Assembly: GCA_036732005.1 (NCBI GenBank)
Contig: DAINDF010000012.1
Span: 23,296-87,295, forward strand
Source of the DNA: UBA1926 sp036732005
GTDB taxonomy: Bacteria; Planctomycetota; Phycisphaerae; Phycisphaerales; UBA1924
Direction of reading: 5' to 3'
Length of the DNA: 64,000 nt
Shown here in pieces: positions 28,414-38,027 of this stretch. The number at the start of each line of letters is the position of its first letter. Within the stretch, counting starts at the first letter, position 1. Below the pieces are notes generated by a model. That model saw nothing but the letters and a program-made list of their open reading frames with translations. It was not told where the DNA came from and did no database searches. Position numbers and translations under genes: made by a program.

Positions 28414-29853
28414 ATGGGACGGGTGAAGTGCTTTGGACGGGCGGGGCTTGGTCGCGCGGCGCTGGCGGCGCTGGCCGGGATGTCGCTCCTGGCGGGGCCG
28501 ATCGGGGTGTCGGCGCCCGCGTCGTCGGCGTGGGCGGGGGAGTCGATGAAGGAACTCGACCGCCTGATCCTGAAGAACGGCCGGGTGATCGAGGGGGAGA
28601 TCCTCTCGGAGACCGAGTCGGAGATCCGGATGAACATCGTGGTGGCGGGGATCCGCGCCCCGGCGACCTACAGCAAGTCGGACATCCTGGAGATCGTCCG
28701 CGCGGAGCGGGGCGAGGCGACCGGGGGCGAGGGCGTCGGGGCGGAGGCGGGCGGATCGGGCGGCGGGAGCATCCCGGCGGTCGAGAAGTCCCCCTCGATC
28801 TCGGCGTCGTCGGACGCGCCGACGGTGTACATGATCACGCTGGACGGGCTGTTCGGGCGGGACATCACCGCGAGCCCGGTGCGTGAGGCGGTGGAGGCGG
28901 CGAAGCGTGAGCAGCCCGACTTCCTGATCATCAAGCTGGACAACACCTGGGGCGAGTTCGGGCGCGAGCTGCCCAACGACGCGCAGACCTCGTTCGACTG
29001 GTTCGATGTCGCGGACCAGATCGAGCCGATCCTGACGCGCGAGATCGAGCTGAACTGGGAGAAGCAGCCGTATGTCGTGTTCTGGGTGCGGAACGCGATG
29101 GGCGGGGCTGCGTTCCTGCCGTTCCTGGCGGACGAGATCTACTTCCACCCCGAGGGTCGGATGGGGGGCATCGGGACGCTCGAGCAGATGTTCGAGGGCG
29201 TGGGGGACGAGGTCGTGCGGCAGAAGCAGCGTTCGCTCCGGCTGGCGCGGGCGCAGGGGCTGGCGATCGCGGGCGGGTACGACTACCGGCTGGTGATAGC
29301 GATGGCGAGGCGGAGCTATGTGCTCAGCTACGACATCGCGGGCAACATTTATGAGCGGATGCCGGAGGCGGGCGAGTTCGTGCTGACCGACGACGGGAAG
29401 GACACGCGGCAGGACACGATGCGGCAGCTCGTGACGGGCGAGGGCGACGATGTGCTGACGCTGCGGGCGGACACGGCCTTTATGCTGGGCGTCTCGAAGG
29501 GCACGGCGCGTGACCTCGACGAGTTGCTCGAGCACCTCGGCATCCTGCGGAACCATGTCATGCTCGAGGGTCGCAGCGACCAGATCCTGGACTCGTGGAG
29601 CTCGAATGTGGCGCGGGCGCGGCGTCAGGTCCCGCGGCTGTGGGAGGAGTTCAACGGGGTGCAGGGCGGGGGCACGCCGCGCGAGCAGCGGCAGGCGATC
29701 GGGCAGCGGATCCGGATTCTCGAGGAGATGCAGAACCTCTACAGGCGGTACGGCGAGGGGTTCGACCCGTTCGGCGCGGGCATGCCGAACATCGCCGATC
29801 TCGATCTGCGCATCGAGCAGCTCAAGCTCGAGTTGATGCTCCTGGACGACTGA
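28414..29853 (+). CDS. Exported ClpP/SppA-fold protein, predicted catalytically degenerate
   Basis: A 479-residue exported protein, first of a tandem pair. After a signal region (AALAALAGMSLLAGPIGVSA) comes a short module (LILKNGRVIEGEILSETESE) like that of its neighbour. Then a ClpP/SppA/NfeD-type fold follows: YMITLDGLFGRDI, FLIIKLDN, and VVFWVRNAMGGAAFLPFLAD. The segment that should carry the oxyanion glycines reads DNTWGEF, and the serine elbow reads NAMGGAAF without serine, so protease activity is unlikely. A coiled, Arg/Glu-rich C-terminus follows. It shares an operon with the next gene (53-base gap). Confidence 0.8.
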   Translation: MGRVKCFGRAGLGRAALAALAGMSLLAGPIGVSAPASSAWAGESMKELDRLILKNGRVIEGEILSETESEIRMNIVVAGIRAPATYSKSDILEIVRAERGEATGGEGVGAEAGGSGGGSIPAVEKSPSISASSDAPTVYMITLDGLFGRDITASPVREAVEAAKREQPDFLIIKLDNTWGEFGRELPNDAQTSFDWFDVADQIEPILTREIELNWEKQPYVVFWVRNAMGGAAFLPFLADEIYFHPEGRMGGIGTLEQMFEGVGDEVVRQKQRSLRLARAQGLAIAGGYDYRLVIAMARRSYVLSYDIAGNIYERMPEAGEFVLTDDGKDTRQDTMRQLVTGEGDDVLTLRADTAFMLGVSKGTARDLDELLEHLGILRNHVMLEGRSDQILDSWSSNVARARRQVPRLWEEFNGVQGGGTPREQRQAIGQRIRILEEMQNLYRRYGEGFDPFGAGMPNIADLDLRIEQLKLELMLLDD

Positions 29854-29906
29854 AACGAACGCGACGCGGGGCCCGCGTGCCGGGCGGCGTCGGAGAAAGG
29901 CAAGCC

Positions 29907-31148
29907 ATGACCGTGATGAAGCAGATCCTGGGCGTGCTGGCCGCGTCGATCGTGATGCTGGCCTCGCCCCTCGCGAGCGCGCTCGATATCGTCAAACTCA
30001 AGGACGGGCGCGAGGTCGAGGGCGACATCATCCGCGAGATCGACGGCAATGTGTGGATGATCGTGTACATCGGCACGATCAAGAAGCAGGAGTTCTTCGC
30101 CGCGACGGCGATCGATGAGATCGTGCGCGACGCGGCCCCCGACGCGGGCGAGGACGGGGCCAAGCCCGAGAAGACGGCGGCCCGGGCCGGTGTGACCCGG
30201 GGCACGGTGGTCACGCTCGAGGGCATGGTGGGCGTCGAGATGGCGGCCCACAAGCTCGAGGAGCTGATCCCGACGCTGGAGAAGGAGATCGGGGAGGGCG
30301 GCGTGCTCGTCCTGAAGATCAACTCGGGGGGCGGGTTCCTCGCGGAGATCCAGGACCTCTCCGATGTCATCGAGTACAAGCTCAAGCCCAAGTTCGAGGT
30401 GGTGGGGTGGATCGAGTCGGCGATCTCGGCGGCCGCGATGACCGGGATCACGCTCGAGCGGCTCTACTTCCTTCCGGAGGGCAACCTTGGCGCCGCGACG
30501 GGCTGGTTCGGCAACCTCGTGGCGGTGAAGGGGCGTGGGCTCGAGGAAGCGCTCTACATGATGGAGAAGATCGGGGCCCGCGGGAAGCGCGACGCGAAGA
30601 TCATGCGGGCGATGCAGATCGACGAGGCGCTCAGCGCGACCGTGACGGACACGGGCGAGGTGCTCTGGTACCAGGACGAGGACTCGGGCGAGATCCTCGT
30701 CAACCCCAAGGGCGAGATCCTGACCTTCAACTCCGTGCAGGCCGAGAAGCTAGGGTTCAGCGAGGGCATCGCCCGCGACCTGGACGAGCTGACCCGCGAG
30801 ATGGGCTACACCGAGATTGACTGGGTGGGCGAGTGGAACCCCGAGCTGATCTTCCCGGTCGGCAAGGCGGAGGCGGAGAACCGCAAGTGGCGCGAGTTCA
30901 TCGACCAGAACAACTCGGGCATGCGGAACGCGTTCGCGAAGTATCAGCTCTACCTCGGGGCGGCGGCGGGGGCGCAGGGGGACAACCGCGGCAAGCTGGT
31001 CGGCAAGGCGAGGCAGTTCCTCCGGCAGATCAAGCGGTACAACGACGCGAGCCCGAAGCTCATCACGGTGGCGGTCGGGATCGACTGGGACCTGTTCGAT
31101 CAGTGGTATGAGGAGCAGGAGGAGATCCTGCGGGACCTCATGGACTGA
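29907..31148 (+). CDS. Exported ClpP/SppA-fold serine-protease-like protein
   Basis: A 413-residue exported paralogue of the preceding protein. It has a signal peptide (MTVMKQILGVLAASIVMLAS), then the shared N-terminal module VKLKDGREVEGDIIREIDGN. The ClpP/SppA/NfeD-like core retains the glycine-rich loop KINSGGGF (S140-G143) and a serine elbow IESAISAAAMTGI, with candidate nucleophile S174. The GNLGAATG motif matches NfeD/SDH-type proteases. It probably acts in the periplasm or at the membrane surface with its degenerate neighbour. Start chosen from GGAGAAAGG seven bases upstream. A strong terminator follows. Confidence 0.82.
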   Translation: MTVMKQILGVLAASIVMLASPLASALDIVKLKDGREVEGDIIREIDGNVWMIVYIGTIKKQEFFAATAIDEIVRDAAPDAGEDGAKPEKTAARAGVTRGTVVTLEGMVGVEMAAHKLEELIPTLEKEIGEGGVLVLKINSGGGFLAEIQDLSDVIEYKLKPKFEVVGWIESAISAAAMTGITLERLYFLPEGNLGAATGWFGNLVAVKGRGLEEALYMMEKIGARGKRDAKIMRAMQIDEALSATVTDTGEVLWYQDEDSGEILVNPKGEILTFNSVQAEKLGFSEGIARDLDELTREMGYTEIDWVGEWNPELIFPVGKAEAENRKWREFIDQNNSGMRNAFAKYQLYLGAAAGAQGDNRGKLVGKARQFLRQIKRYNDASPKLITVAVGIDWDLFDQWYEEQEEILRDLMD

Positions 31149-31172
31149 GCGTGCACGCCGGCGTGTTCCACG

Positions 31173-31197
31173 GGGCGGGCGGGAGCCCGCCCTTTTT
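31173..31197 (+). terminator. Intrinsic terminator of the ClpP-fold operon
   Basis: GGGCGGGC, loop GGGA, GCCCGCCC and TTTTT, 25 bases after the stop at 31148. Confidence 0.85.
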
Positions 31198-31274
31198 CGT
31201 GCGCCGGCCCGGGTCGGGGGGGTGCGGGCGAGGTAGCCTTGTCGGGGCCCGCGCCCCGTGGCAAGGAGACCGGC

Positions 31275-33020
31275 ATGACGACCGCGACGACGACCTTCGT
31301 TCCGACCGATTTCGACGCCTCGACCTGGGAGGCGGTCGAGCCGCTGTGGCGGGCGCTCATGGACCGCCGGGTGGGCTCGGCCCAGGAGCTCGAGGCCTGG
31401 CTGGTGGATCGCTCGGAGCTCGACGCGGCGTGCTCGGAATCGGCGGCGCGGCTGTACATCAACATGACCTGCGACACCGCCGACGCCGGGGCCGCGGGGG
31501 CCTACCGGCGCTACATCGAGGAGGTCGCGCCGAAGATGAAGCCCGCGTCGTTCGAGCTGGACAAGCGGCAGGCGGCGCTCGCGGAGCGGTTCGGGCTGAC
31601 CGGGGGGCGGTACGGGGTGATCCACCGCGACACGAAGGCGGATGTGGACCTGTTCCGCGAGGAGAACATCCCGCTGCAGACCCGGCTCGAGTCGCTCAGC
31701 CAGGACTACCAGACGGTGATCGGCGCGATGACCGTCGAGTTCGAGGGCGAGACGAAGACCATGCCGCAGATGGCGGTCTACCAGGAGTCGACCGACCGCG
31801 CCGTGCGCGAGGCCGCGTGGCGGTCGACCGCGGCGCGGCGGCTGGCCGACCGTGACGCGATCGACGGGATCTTCGACGAGATGGTCTCGCTGCGGCACAA
31901 GGTCGCGCAGAACGCGGGGCACGCGGACTTCACCGGGTTCATGTTCGCCGCCAAGCACCGCTTCGACTACACGCCCGAGACCTGCTTCGCGTTCCACGAG
32001 GGGGTGGAGAAGGAGATCATGCCGCTGTGCCGCCGGCTCGACGCGGAGCGGCGGCGTGACCTTGGGCTGGACGGGCTGATGCCGTGGGATGTCGGCGTGG
32101 ACCCCGCGGGCCGGGGCCCGCTCGCGCCATTCCGGGGCGGGGCGGACCTGGTCGCCAAGTCGCGCGCGGTGTTCGACCGGCTCGATCCCGAGCTGGCGGG
32201 CATGTTCCGCTCGCTGGGCGACGGGTCGAACACCCGCGGGATCGCGGCGGGGGAGTTGCTCGATCTCGACAGCCGGAAAGGCAAGGCGCCGGGGGGCTAT
32301 CAGTACATGCTCGACCGGAGCCGCAAGCCGTTTATTTTCATGAACGCGGCCGGGCTGCACCGGGATGTGGAGACGATGGTGCACGAGGCGGGGCACGCGT
32401 TCCACTCGCTGCTGTGCATCGACGAGCCGCTGCTGCATTACCGGGGCGCGCCGCTCGAGTTCGCGGAGGTCGCGAGCATGTCGATGGAGCTTCTGACGAT
32501 GCCGCACTGGGACGCGTTCTACCCGGACCCGGCGGACGCGGCCCGGGCCAAGCGGCAGCAGCTGACCGATCACGGGATGCGCATCCTGCCCTGGATCGCG
32601 ACGATCGACGCGTTCCAGCACTGGATCTACGCCAACCCGGCGCACACGCGCGACCAGCGCACCGGGGCGTGGCGCGGGCTGATCGAGCGCTTCGGCATGC
32701 GCGGCTTCGGGATCGCGTGGGACGAGTCGACGGCCGACGCGCGCGACGCCGCCTGGCACGCCCAGCCCCACCCGTTCGCGGTGCCGTTCTACTACATCGA
32801 GTACGGCATCGCGCAGCTCGGGGCGTATCAGCTCTGGCTCAAGTCGCTGGAGGAAGGCCCGGCGGCGGCGATCGCGGCCTACAAGCGGGCGATGAGCCTG
32901 GGCGGGTCGCGCCCGCTGCCCGAGCTCTTCGCCGCGGCGGGGCTGGAGTTCGACTTCGGGCCCTCGATGCTCGCCCGCCTGCGCGACCGGGTCGAGGCGG
33001 AGCTGGACCGGCTGGGCTGA
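31275..33020 (+). CDS. M3 family oligoendopeptidase (PepF-like)
   Basis: A 581-residue cytoplasmic zinc metallopeptidase. The zinc motif is MVHEAGHAFHS with H370, E371 and H374; the third ligand lies in the following LEFAEVASMSMELL. The length and the lack of a signal peptide fit PepF-type oligoendopeptidases, which cut short peptides during protein turnover. AAGGAG six bases before the ATG fixes the start, and TAGCCT at 31232 is a plausible -10. Confidence 0.94.
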   Translation: MTTATTTFVPTDFDASTWEAVEPLWRALMDRRVGSAQELEAWLVDRSELDAACSESAARLYINMTCDTADAGAAGAYRRYIEEVAPKMKPASFELDKRQAALAERFGLTGGRYGVIHRDTKADVDLFREENIPLQTRLESLSQDYQTVIGAMTVEFEGETKTMPQMAVYQESTDRAVREAAWRSTAARRLADRDAIDGIFDEMVSLRHKVAQNAGHADFTGFMFAAKHRFDYTPETCFAFHEGVEKEIMPLCRRLDAERRRDLGLDGLMPWDVGVDPAGRGPLAPFRGGADLVAKSRAVFDRLDPELAGMFRSLGDGSNTRGIAAGELLDLDSRKGKAPGGYQYMLDRSRKPFIFMNAAGLHRDVETMVHEAGHAFHSLLCIDEPLLHYRGAPLEFAEVASMSMELLTMPHWDAFYPDPADAARAKRQQLTDHGMRILPWIATIDAFQHWIYANPAHTRDQRTGAWRGLIERFGMRGFGIAWDESTADARDAAWHAQPHPFAVPFYYIEYGIAQLGAYQLWLKSLEEGPAAAIAAYKRAMSLGGSRPLPELFAAAGLEFDFGPSMLARLRDRVEAELDRLG

Positions 33021-33285
33021 TCGCAGCGGGGCCGTTTGGGGTGAGGGCACGCTCGCACCGGGTTTTTTGACCGGCGGCGTGAGTGATCGCGCGCGGTCCA
33101 CGCTTCCTCCTTGCACAGCCCGGGACCGTTGGACCTGAAAGGTCACCCACACGGCCCGGAACCCCCCGAACCCCGCAGGGTTTGGGGCGCCCCCGGAGGG
33201 GCACCAGTGGCGGGCGCCGGCGGTGGGAAGAGCCGCCGGCCGAGCCCGCGGAAGCCACAGGACACCGATTTCGCAAGGAGCCATC

Positions 33286-34917
33286 ATGTCGAGCACCCGT
33301 CTTTTCGGGGCCGCGGCGCTGTCCGTCTGCGCCGGCCTGGCCGTCACGACCGCGAACGCCGAGATTTTCCAGCGCGTCCTGGGCGACAACGCCCGCGAGC
33401 ACGCGTTCAGCATCGAGACCACCACGGACGGCGGCTATGTCACCACCGGGTACCGCGACACCGGCGTCCCGGGCGGCAGCCTCGAGGATGTGCTCATCAC
33501 CAAGCACAAGTCCGACGGCTCCATCGAGTGGCAGCGCCTCTGGCGGGGCCCCGGGCGGGACATCGGCTACTCCGTGCAGCAGACCTTCGACGGCGGGTAC
33601 ATCGTTGCCGCCGAGTCGACCTCCTCCGGGGCGGCGGGCTTCGAGCTGCTGCTCATCCGCCTCGACGCCACGGGCGGGCTCGTCTGGAACAACTACTACG
33701 GCGGGTCGTTCATGACCGACCCGATCCACACGCCCCACCCGGGCGTCGCCCTCGACCAGGGCCTCGACGGGGAGATCTATGTCACGGGCAACCTGTTCGG
33801 CCTGCCGCTCGTGCTCGCCGTGGGGCCCGGCGGCGGGCTCTTCTGGGAGGCGGTCTACGCCGACCCGGCGGGCCCGGACGGGATCTTCAAGTACGCCTTC
33901 ACGGACATCAAGCACAGCGCGATGGACGGCAGCCTCGTCGTGTCGGGCACCGCGGTTCATCCGAACTTCAACGAGCCCGGCGCGGGTGATTCGCAGGACG
34001 CGTTCATGATGCGCATCGGCCCTGGCGGGCTGGTCGGGTGGTCTTGGCTCTACGACTTCCCCTTCGATCTCGACCCGGCGAACGGGAACAATGTCCGCGA
34101 GACGGGCGACGGGCTCGATCTCGGGCCCAACGGGCTGATCATCCTCAACGGACGCACCGACTTCGGCGGCCCGGGCGACCCCGTCGGCACGCACCTCGTC
34201 GCGACCGATCTCTCGGGCTTCCCGCTCTGGTCCAGCGAGTACATGACCAAGTCGCCCGATGGGATCCTGATCCGCCCCGCGACCGCGTACGCCGCCGTCC
34301 GGTTCGACGACGAGATCAACATCGTGCAGGCGGGCCGGGTCCCCAACGCCGCGGGCGTGCTGCACGCCTGGGAATCGCTGACCGCGTTCGGGGGCGCGCC
34401 GCTCTGGTTCTGGGAGTACGGGGGCGAGAACGCGACCCGCGGCGAGTCGGTCGTGCCGGTCCGCTCCGATTGCGGCTACGCGATGGCGGGGCAGTTCACC
34501 TTCATCCCGCCCATGGCGCCCTTCTCGCGGGGCGAGACCTACCTGGTGAAGAACAACGACTCCGGCGAGAGCGGCTGCCTCGAGCGCCGCGCCGACAGCC
34601 AGCCTGAGTTCGAGGCGGTCGTGCTCGACGCCCCGATCCGCCCCGACTACCGCCAGGAGTGGTTCCCCGCCGAGGACCACCTGACCGCCGCCGACGCCAG
34701 CGAGTTCGTGCCCTGCTACGACGACGACTGCATCCCCGGCGCGCCCTGCCCGTGCGACCTGAACGGCGACGGCATCCTCGACCTGGCCGACATCGGGCTC
34801 TTCGTCGGGTCGTTCGTCGCGATGACCCCCCTGTCCGACCTCGCCCCGCCGTTCGGCGTCTGGGACCTGGCCGACATCGGCGTCTTCGTCACCTGCTTCA
34901 CCGGCGGCTGCCCATAA
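33286..34917 (+). CDS. Secreted DGGY-repeat protein with GC-type dockerin
   Basis: A 543-residue exported protein with a signal peptide (MSSTRLFGAAALSVCAGLAV). Its repeats of the form (E/Q)xxxDGGYxxxG (ETTTDGGYVTTGYRDTG, QQTFDGGYIVAAEST) suggest a beta-propeller. It then has a cysteine-rich linker (PCYDDDCIPGAPCPCDLNG) and a dockerin pair (LNGDGILDLADIGLFVGSF and FGVWDLADIGVFVTCF) ending in GGCP. It has no catalytic motif. Its tandem paralogue starts 230 bases downstream. AAGGAG sets the start. Confidence 0.88.
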   Translation: MSSTRLFGAAALSVCAGLAVTTANAEIFQRVLGDNAREHAFSIETTTDGGYVTTGYRDTGVPGGSLEDVLITKHKSDGSIEWQRLWRGPGRDIGYSVQQTFDGGYIVAAESTSSGAAGFELLLIRLDATGGLVWNNYYGGSFMTDPIHTPHPGVALDQGLDGEIYVTGNLFGLPLVLAVGPGGGLFWEAVYADPAGPDGIFKYAFTDIKHSAMDGSLVVSGTAVHPNFNEPGAGDSQDAFMMRIGPGGLVGWSWLYDFPFDLDPANGNNVRETGDGLDLGPNGLIILNGRTDFGGPGDPVGTHLVATDLSGFPLWSSEYMTKSPDGILIRPATAYAAVRFDDEINIVQAGRVPNAAGVLHAWESLTAFGGAPLWFWEYGGENATRGESVVPVRSDCGYAMAGQFTFIPPMAPFSRGETYLVKNNDSGESGCLERRADSQPEFEAVVLDAPIRPDYRQEWFPAEDHLTAADASEFVPCYDDDCIPGAPCPCDLNGDGILDLADIGLFVGSFVAMTPLSDLAPPFGVWDLADIGVFVTCFTGGCP

Positions 34918-34939
34918 CCCACATGCCTCACAGCCCCGG

Positions 34940-34968
34940 CCCCGCCCGGCCCAACGGCCCGGCGGGGC
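34940..34968 (+). terminator. Candidate hairpin terminator
   Basis: CCCCGCCCGGCC / GGCCCGGCGGGG arms with loop CAAC, shortly after the stop at 34917. No real T tract follows. Confidence 0.45.
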
Positions 34969-35147
34969 GTTCCCGTCCGATGCGGGGAGAACCCCACAAC
35001 CGCCCCGGCACGCGCGGTCCGTCGGCGGGATCTCGCCCTCGCCCCATTGTCCCGGGGCGTGCGGCGGGTTTGAATGGAAGTTCCGGGGAGCCACCGCGCT
35101 CCTTGGGGGAACACGGCGGCCCTCCGGTTGCATCGGAAGGGGTTGCC

Positions 35148-36806
35148 ATGAGCAACAGCATCACCATCGCGTGCGCCGCGGCCCTCGTCGGTTTTGCGGG
35201 CGCGGCACGGGGCCAGTATTTCCAGTACGAGATCGGGACCTTCGACGATGAACAGTCGTTCGCCGTTGTGCAGACGCGCGACGCCGGGTCCATCACCGTG
35301 GGGTACAAGAAGGTCATGACCCCCTCGGGCCTGTTCCGCAAGGACTTCTACATCGTCAAGCACGACAAGAACGGGCACATGCAGTGGCGCCGGCTCTGGG
35401 GCGGCGACGAGGACGATGTCGCCTACTCCGTCCGCGAGACGCTCGACGGGGGCTACCTCATCGCGGGCGAGACGCTCTCGTACGAGGCCAGCATGGAGCT
35501 CGTCCTGCTCCGCCTGCGCCCCAACGGCGCGTTCGTCTGGGCCAAGGCCTACCCGCACCAGGTCGCCGGGGACACCATCCACTGGCCGCATCCCGGCGTG
35601 CACATGGACCTGACCGTCAACGATGAGCCGGTCGTCACGGGGCACTTCATGGGGCACCCGACCTTGCTCTACACCGACCCCAACGGGTTCCCGCTCTGGC
35701 ACAACCAGTACTTCGTCCCGCCGGTCGGGCCCGCCCTCGAGTCCGTGCTCGCTTTCACCGATGTCGATGTCGACCACAACGAGATGACCTTCGTCGCCTC
35801 GGGCACGATCGAGTACGCCTATCCCGACGACCCCAACACGCGCCGGGATGACGCGACCCTCATGAAGGTCGAGCCCCTGATGGGCTTCCCGATGTGGTTC
35901 TGGAAGTACGACTGGCCGTTCGACCGCGACGACCCCGACAACCCGAATGTCGCCGAGTTCGGGCACGGCGTAGACATCCGCCCCGACGGGTTCATCGTCT
36001 CGGCCGGCAAGACCGACTTCGGTCGCCCCACCTGGGACATGGGCGTGATCACCATCCTGACCGACCCGGGCGGCTTCCCATTCAACATGATGCGCTATCA
36101 GCCCATCGACAACGACGGGATCATGATGTTCGGCGCCCCGGGCTACGCGGCCGTCGAATTCGACCACCGCTTCGGCACCAACATCATCACGGGCTGGGTC
36201 ACACGCCCCGACACCATGGTCAACAACGCCTTCCTCTTCCTCACCGATCCGGTGCTCATGCCCTTCTGGTCCTACGCCTACGGCGACCAGCCCATCGGCC
36301 CGCCGCCGATCAACATCTGGCCCACCTGGGGCGAGTCCGTCGCCGTCGCCGACCTGACCTGCGGGTGGATCATGGCGGGGCGCGGCGAGGAGTGGCCGAT
36401 CGGGCAGACCTTCCTGTTCGGCGACAACTACCTCGTGAAGACCGAGGACAACGGGATCTCGGGCTGCCACGAGCGGGTGATGCACATGGCGCCCGAGATG
36501 CCGGGCGTGGAGATGCCGCTGCCCGTCGAGCCGCTGTTCATCCAGGGCCTGATGGAGCTGCCCAATACGCTCCGCGCCGGGCCGGGCATCGAGCTGCAAC
36601 TCTGCTTCTACCCCACCTGCTACACCGGCCCGTGCAACGCCGCCGACCTCGCCCCGACCTGGGGCGTGCTCGACCTGGCCGACATCAACGCCTTCATCAA
36701 CGCCTTCCTGAACCACCTGCCGGCGGCGGACATCAACAACGACGGCATCTGGGACCTTCAGGACATCAACCAGTTCATCCAGGCGTTCCTCGCGGGATGC
36801 CCGTAA
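35148..36806 (+). CDS. Secreted DGGY-repeat protein with GC-type dockerin (tandem paralogue)
   Basis: A 552-residue exported paralogue of the preceding protein. Its signal peptide is MSNSITIACAAALVGFAGAA. Repeats such as QTRDAGSITVGYKKV and ETLDGGYLIAGETL match the neighbour. The C-terminus is a dockerin pair (APTWGVLDLADINAFINAF and INNDGIWDLQDINQFIQAF) ending in AGCP. It probably arose by local duplication followed by divergence. GGAAGGGG precedes the start. The function is unknown; binding or display at the cell surface is inferred. Confidence 0.88.
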   Translation: MSNSITIACAAALVGFAGAARGQYFQYEIGTFDDEQSFAVVQTRDAGSITVGYKKVMTPSGLFRKDFYIVKHDKNGHMQWRRLWGGDEDDVAYSVRETLDGGYLIAGETLSYEASMELVLLRLRPNGAFVWAKAYPHQVAGDTIHWPHPGVHMDLTVNDEPVVTGHFMGHPTLLYTDPNGFPLWHNQYFVPPVGPALESVLAFTDVDVDHNEMTFVASGTIEYAYPDDPNTRRDDATLMKVEPLMGFPMWFWKYDWPFDRDDPDNPNVAEFGHGVDIRPDGFIVSAGKTDFGRPTWDMGVITILTDPGGFPFNMMRYQPIDNDGIMMFGAPGYAAVEFDHRFGTNIITGWVTRPDTMVNNAFLFLTDPVLMPFWSYAYGDQPIGPPPINIWPTWGESVAVADLTCGWIMAGRGEEWPIGQTFLFGDNYLVKTEDNGISGCHERVMHMAPEMPGVEMPLPVEPLFIQGLMELPNTLRAGPGIELQLCFYPTCYTGPCNAADLAPTWGVLDLADINAFINAFLNHLPAADINNDGIWDLQDINQFIQAFLAGCP

Positions 36807-36855
36807 CCCGCGCGGCCGACCGGGTGAGCCCCGATGAGCCGAGGCGCACGCAACG

Positions 36856-36880
36856 ACGGCCCGGCGGAACGCCGGGCCGT
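36856..36880. terminator. Candidate bidirectional hairpin terminator
   Basis: Perfect 11-base arms (ACGGCCCGGCG / CGCCGGGCCGT) around GAA, lying between two convergent genes. No T tract is present on either side. Confidence 0.45.
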
Positions 36881-36920
36881 CTGTGAAAGTCGTTCCGGTG
36901 TGTCGGGGGGCCCGCGACGA

Positions 36921-37190
36921 TCAGCGCGGGATGGGGGCCGGCGAGAGCCGCGACGGACGATCGAGCAGCATCGCCCTCGCGGCGTCCTCGGAGATCATGC
37001 GGAGGTTCAGGTCGGTGTTGAGGGCGAGCGTGTTGGCGATGTCGTCGCCCGTGTCGGTGAGGTTCCGCAGCTCGGGCGTGGGCGAACTGCGGAGCGCGCC
37101 GACGCTCGTCCCACTCCCGGAGCAGCCCGTCAGAAGGCCTCCGGCGACGGCGAGCGAGAGGGCAACACGAAGGCGAGCGCGGATGCTCAT
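36921..37190 (-). CDS. Small predicted lipoprotein
   Basis: An 89-residue protein with a lipoprotein signal (MSIRARLRVALSLAVAGGLL, then TGC; lipobox LTGC). The mature part is short and polar (LTDTGDDIANTLALNTDLNL). AGGAG sits eight bases before the ATG at 37190, which supports the start over the longer frame. No family is recognised. Confidence 0.75.
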   Translation of the reverse strand: MSIRARLRVALSLAVAGGLLTGCSGSGTSVGALRSSPTPELRNLTDTGDDIANTLALNTDLNLRMISEDAARAMLLDRPSRLSPAPIPR

Positions 37191-37680
37191 GGTCACGGCT
37201 CCTGAACGGGATCTCGGGCGGGTCTGGCGGCCCGGTCGCTCCCCGCGCCGGAACCGCAAGGCGGGGGTGTGCGGCCCCCCCGCGTGTCCGCAGAGGATAC
37301 CACCGCGATCGGGCCCGGGTGGCGGATGGTCTCAGAAAATCGTATCGCCTTGTCTGTGCAGGGCTTCTGATGAGGGACGGGCGCAATCTCCCCCGATCCG
37401 CTCGCATTGCAGGGCTCCCCGAGGTATGGTGAGCCCTGCCGGGAGACACCCCGGCGCCCGCGTCCGAGAGGTGTATGTTCGAACCTTTCTGACCTCGAAG
37501 GGAGCCACGAGCGTCCGGGCGAAGGCCAAGCCTCCTGCGAGTGGAAGGCCGGGTTCCGGAGCGGTGGCACCCACCTAGATTCGGGGTTCGACCTCACCAT
37601 CGAACGCGGGCGCCGGGGTGTCGGGCTTTGTCCGAGGTCTCCATGGGCCGGCCGGGGTTCCCTCGCCGATCGTGGGGGAT
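37191..37680. other. Gene-free stretch, 490 bp
   Basis: I find no ORF worth calling. A perfect nine-pair stem, GCAGGGCTC (37409-37417) with GAGCCCTGC (37431-37439), suggests structured RNA or a weak terminator. CTGATGAG at 37367 recalls a hammerhead core, but the rest of the core is missing. Confidence 0.4.
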
Positions 37681-37917
37681 ATGACCGCCCTTACCCATCT
37701 CGGCTCGGTCGATCTTGGCAGCCGCGTCAGCGTGGCCGTCGCCCGCAAGACCCTCGATGTCGCCGAGAGCCAGGGCGAGGCGATGGTCGACCTGATCCGG
37801 CAGGCGGGCGAGGTCGGGCGGTCGGCCCTCCGCGTCCGACCCCTGCGGGCGGACGCCCCCATCGCCGCGAGCCCGGGCGCCACCGAGACGGGCCAGCGGC
37901 TCGATGTGACAGGTTAA
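37681..37917 (+). CDS. YjfB-like small protein (putative motility-associated family)
   Basis: A 78-residue protein whose core (VAVARKTLDVAESQGEAMVD, then LIRQAG) fits the YjfB family, first noted in Bacillus near motility genes and of unknown function. The ATG at 37681 begins the homologous part. The Shine-Dalgarno is weak (GGGGG). No flagellar genes are in the window. Being short, the call rests on this motif alone. Confidence 0.6.
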   Translation: MTALTHLGSVDLGSRVSVAVARKTLDVAESQGEAMVDLIRQAGEVGRSALRVRPLRADAPIAASPGATETGQRLDVTG

Positions 37918-38027
37918 TGATCGGGGTGTAGGGGCCCGTCAGTTCGGCAGTCGGCAACACCGGTTGGCGGTCTCGTCCGGGTTCCGGGGTGAGAATCCGG
38001 GCTCGGAGGTCGGCGCGCGGCTTGCAC

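Noticed and set aside
30750..33425. An 891-codon open frame antisense to the M3 peptidase
   Set aside because: Same GC artefact; composition is non-protein-like and the sense gene is clear.
37367..37374. CTGATGAG resembling a hammerhead ribozyme core
   Set aside because: The conserved GAAA and the third stem are absent nearby, so it is probably chance.
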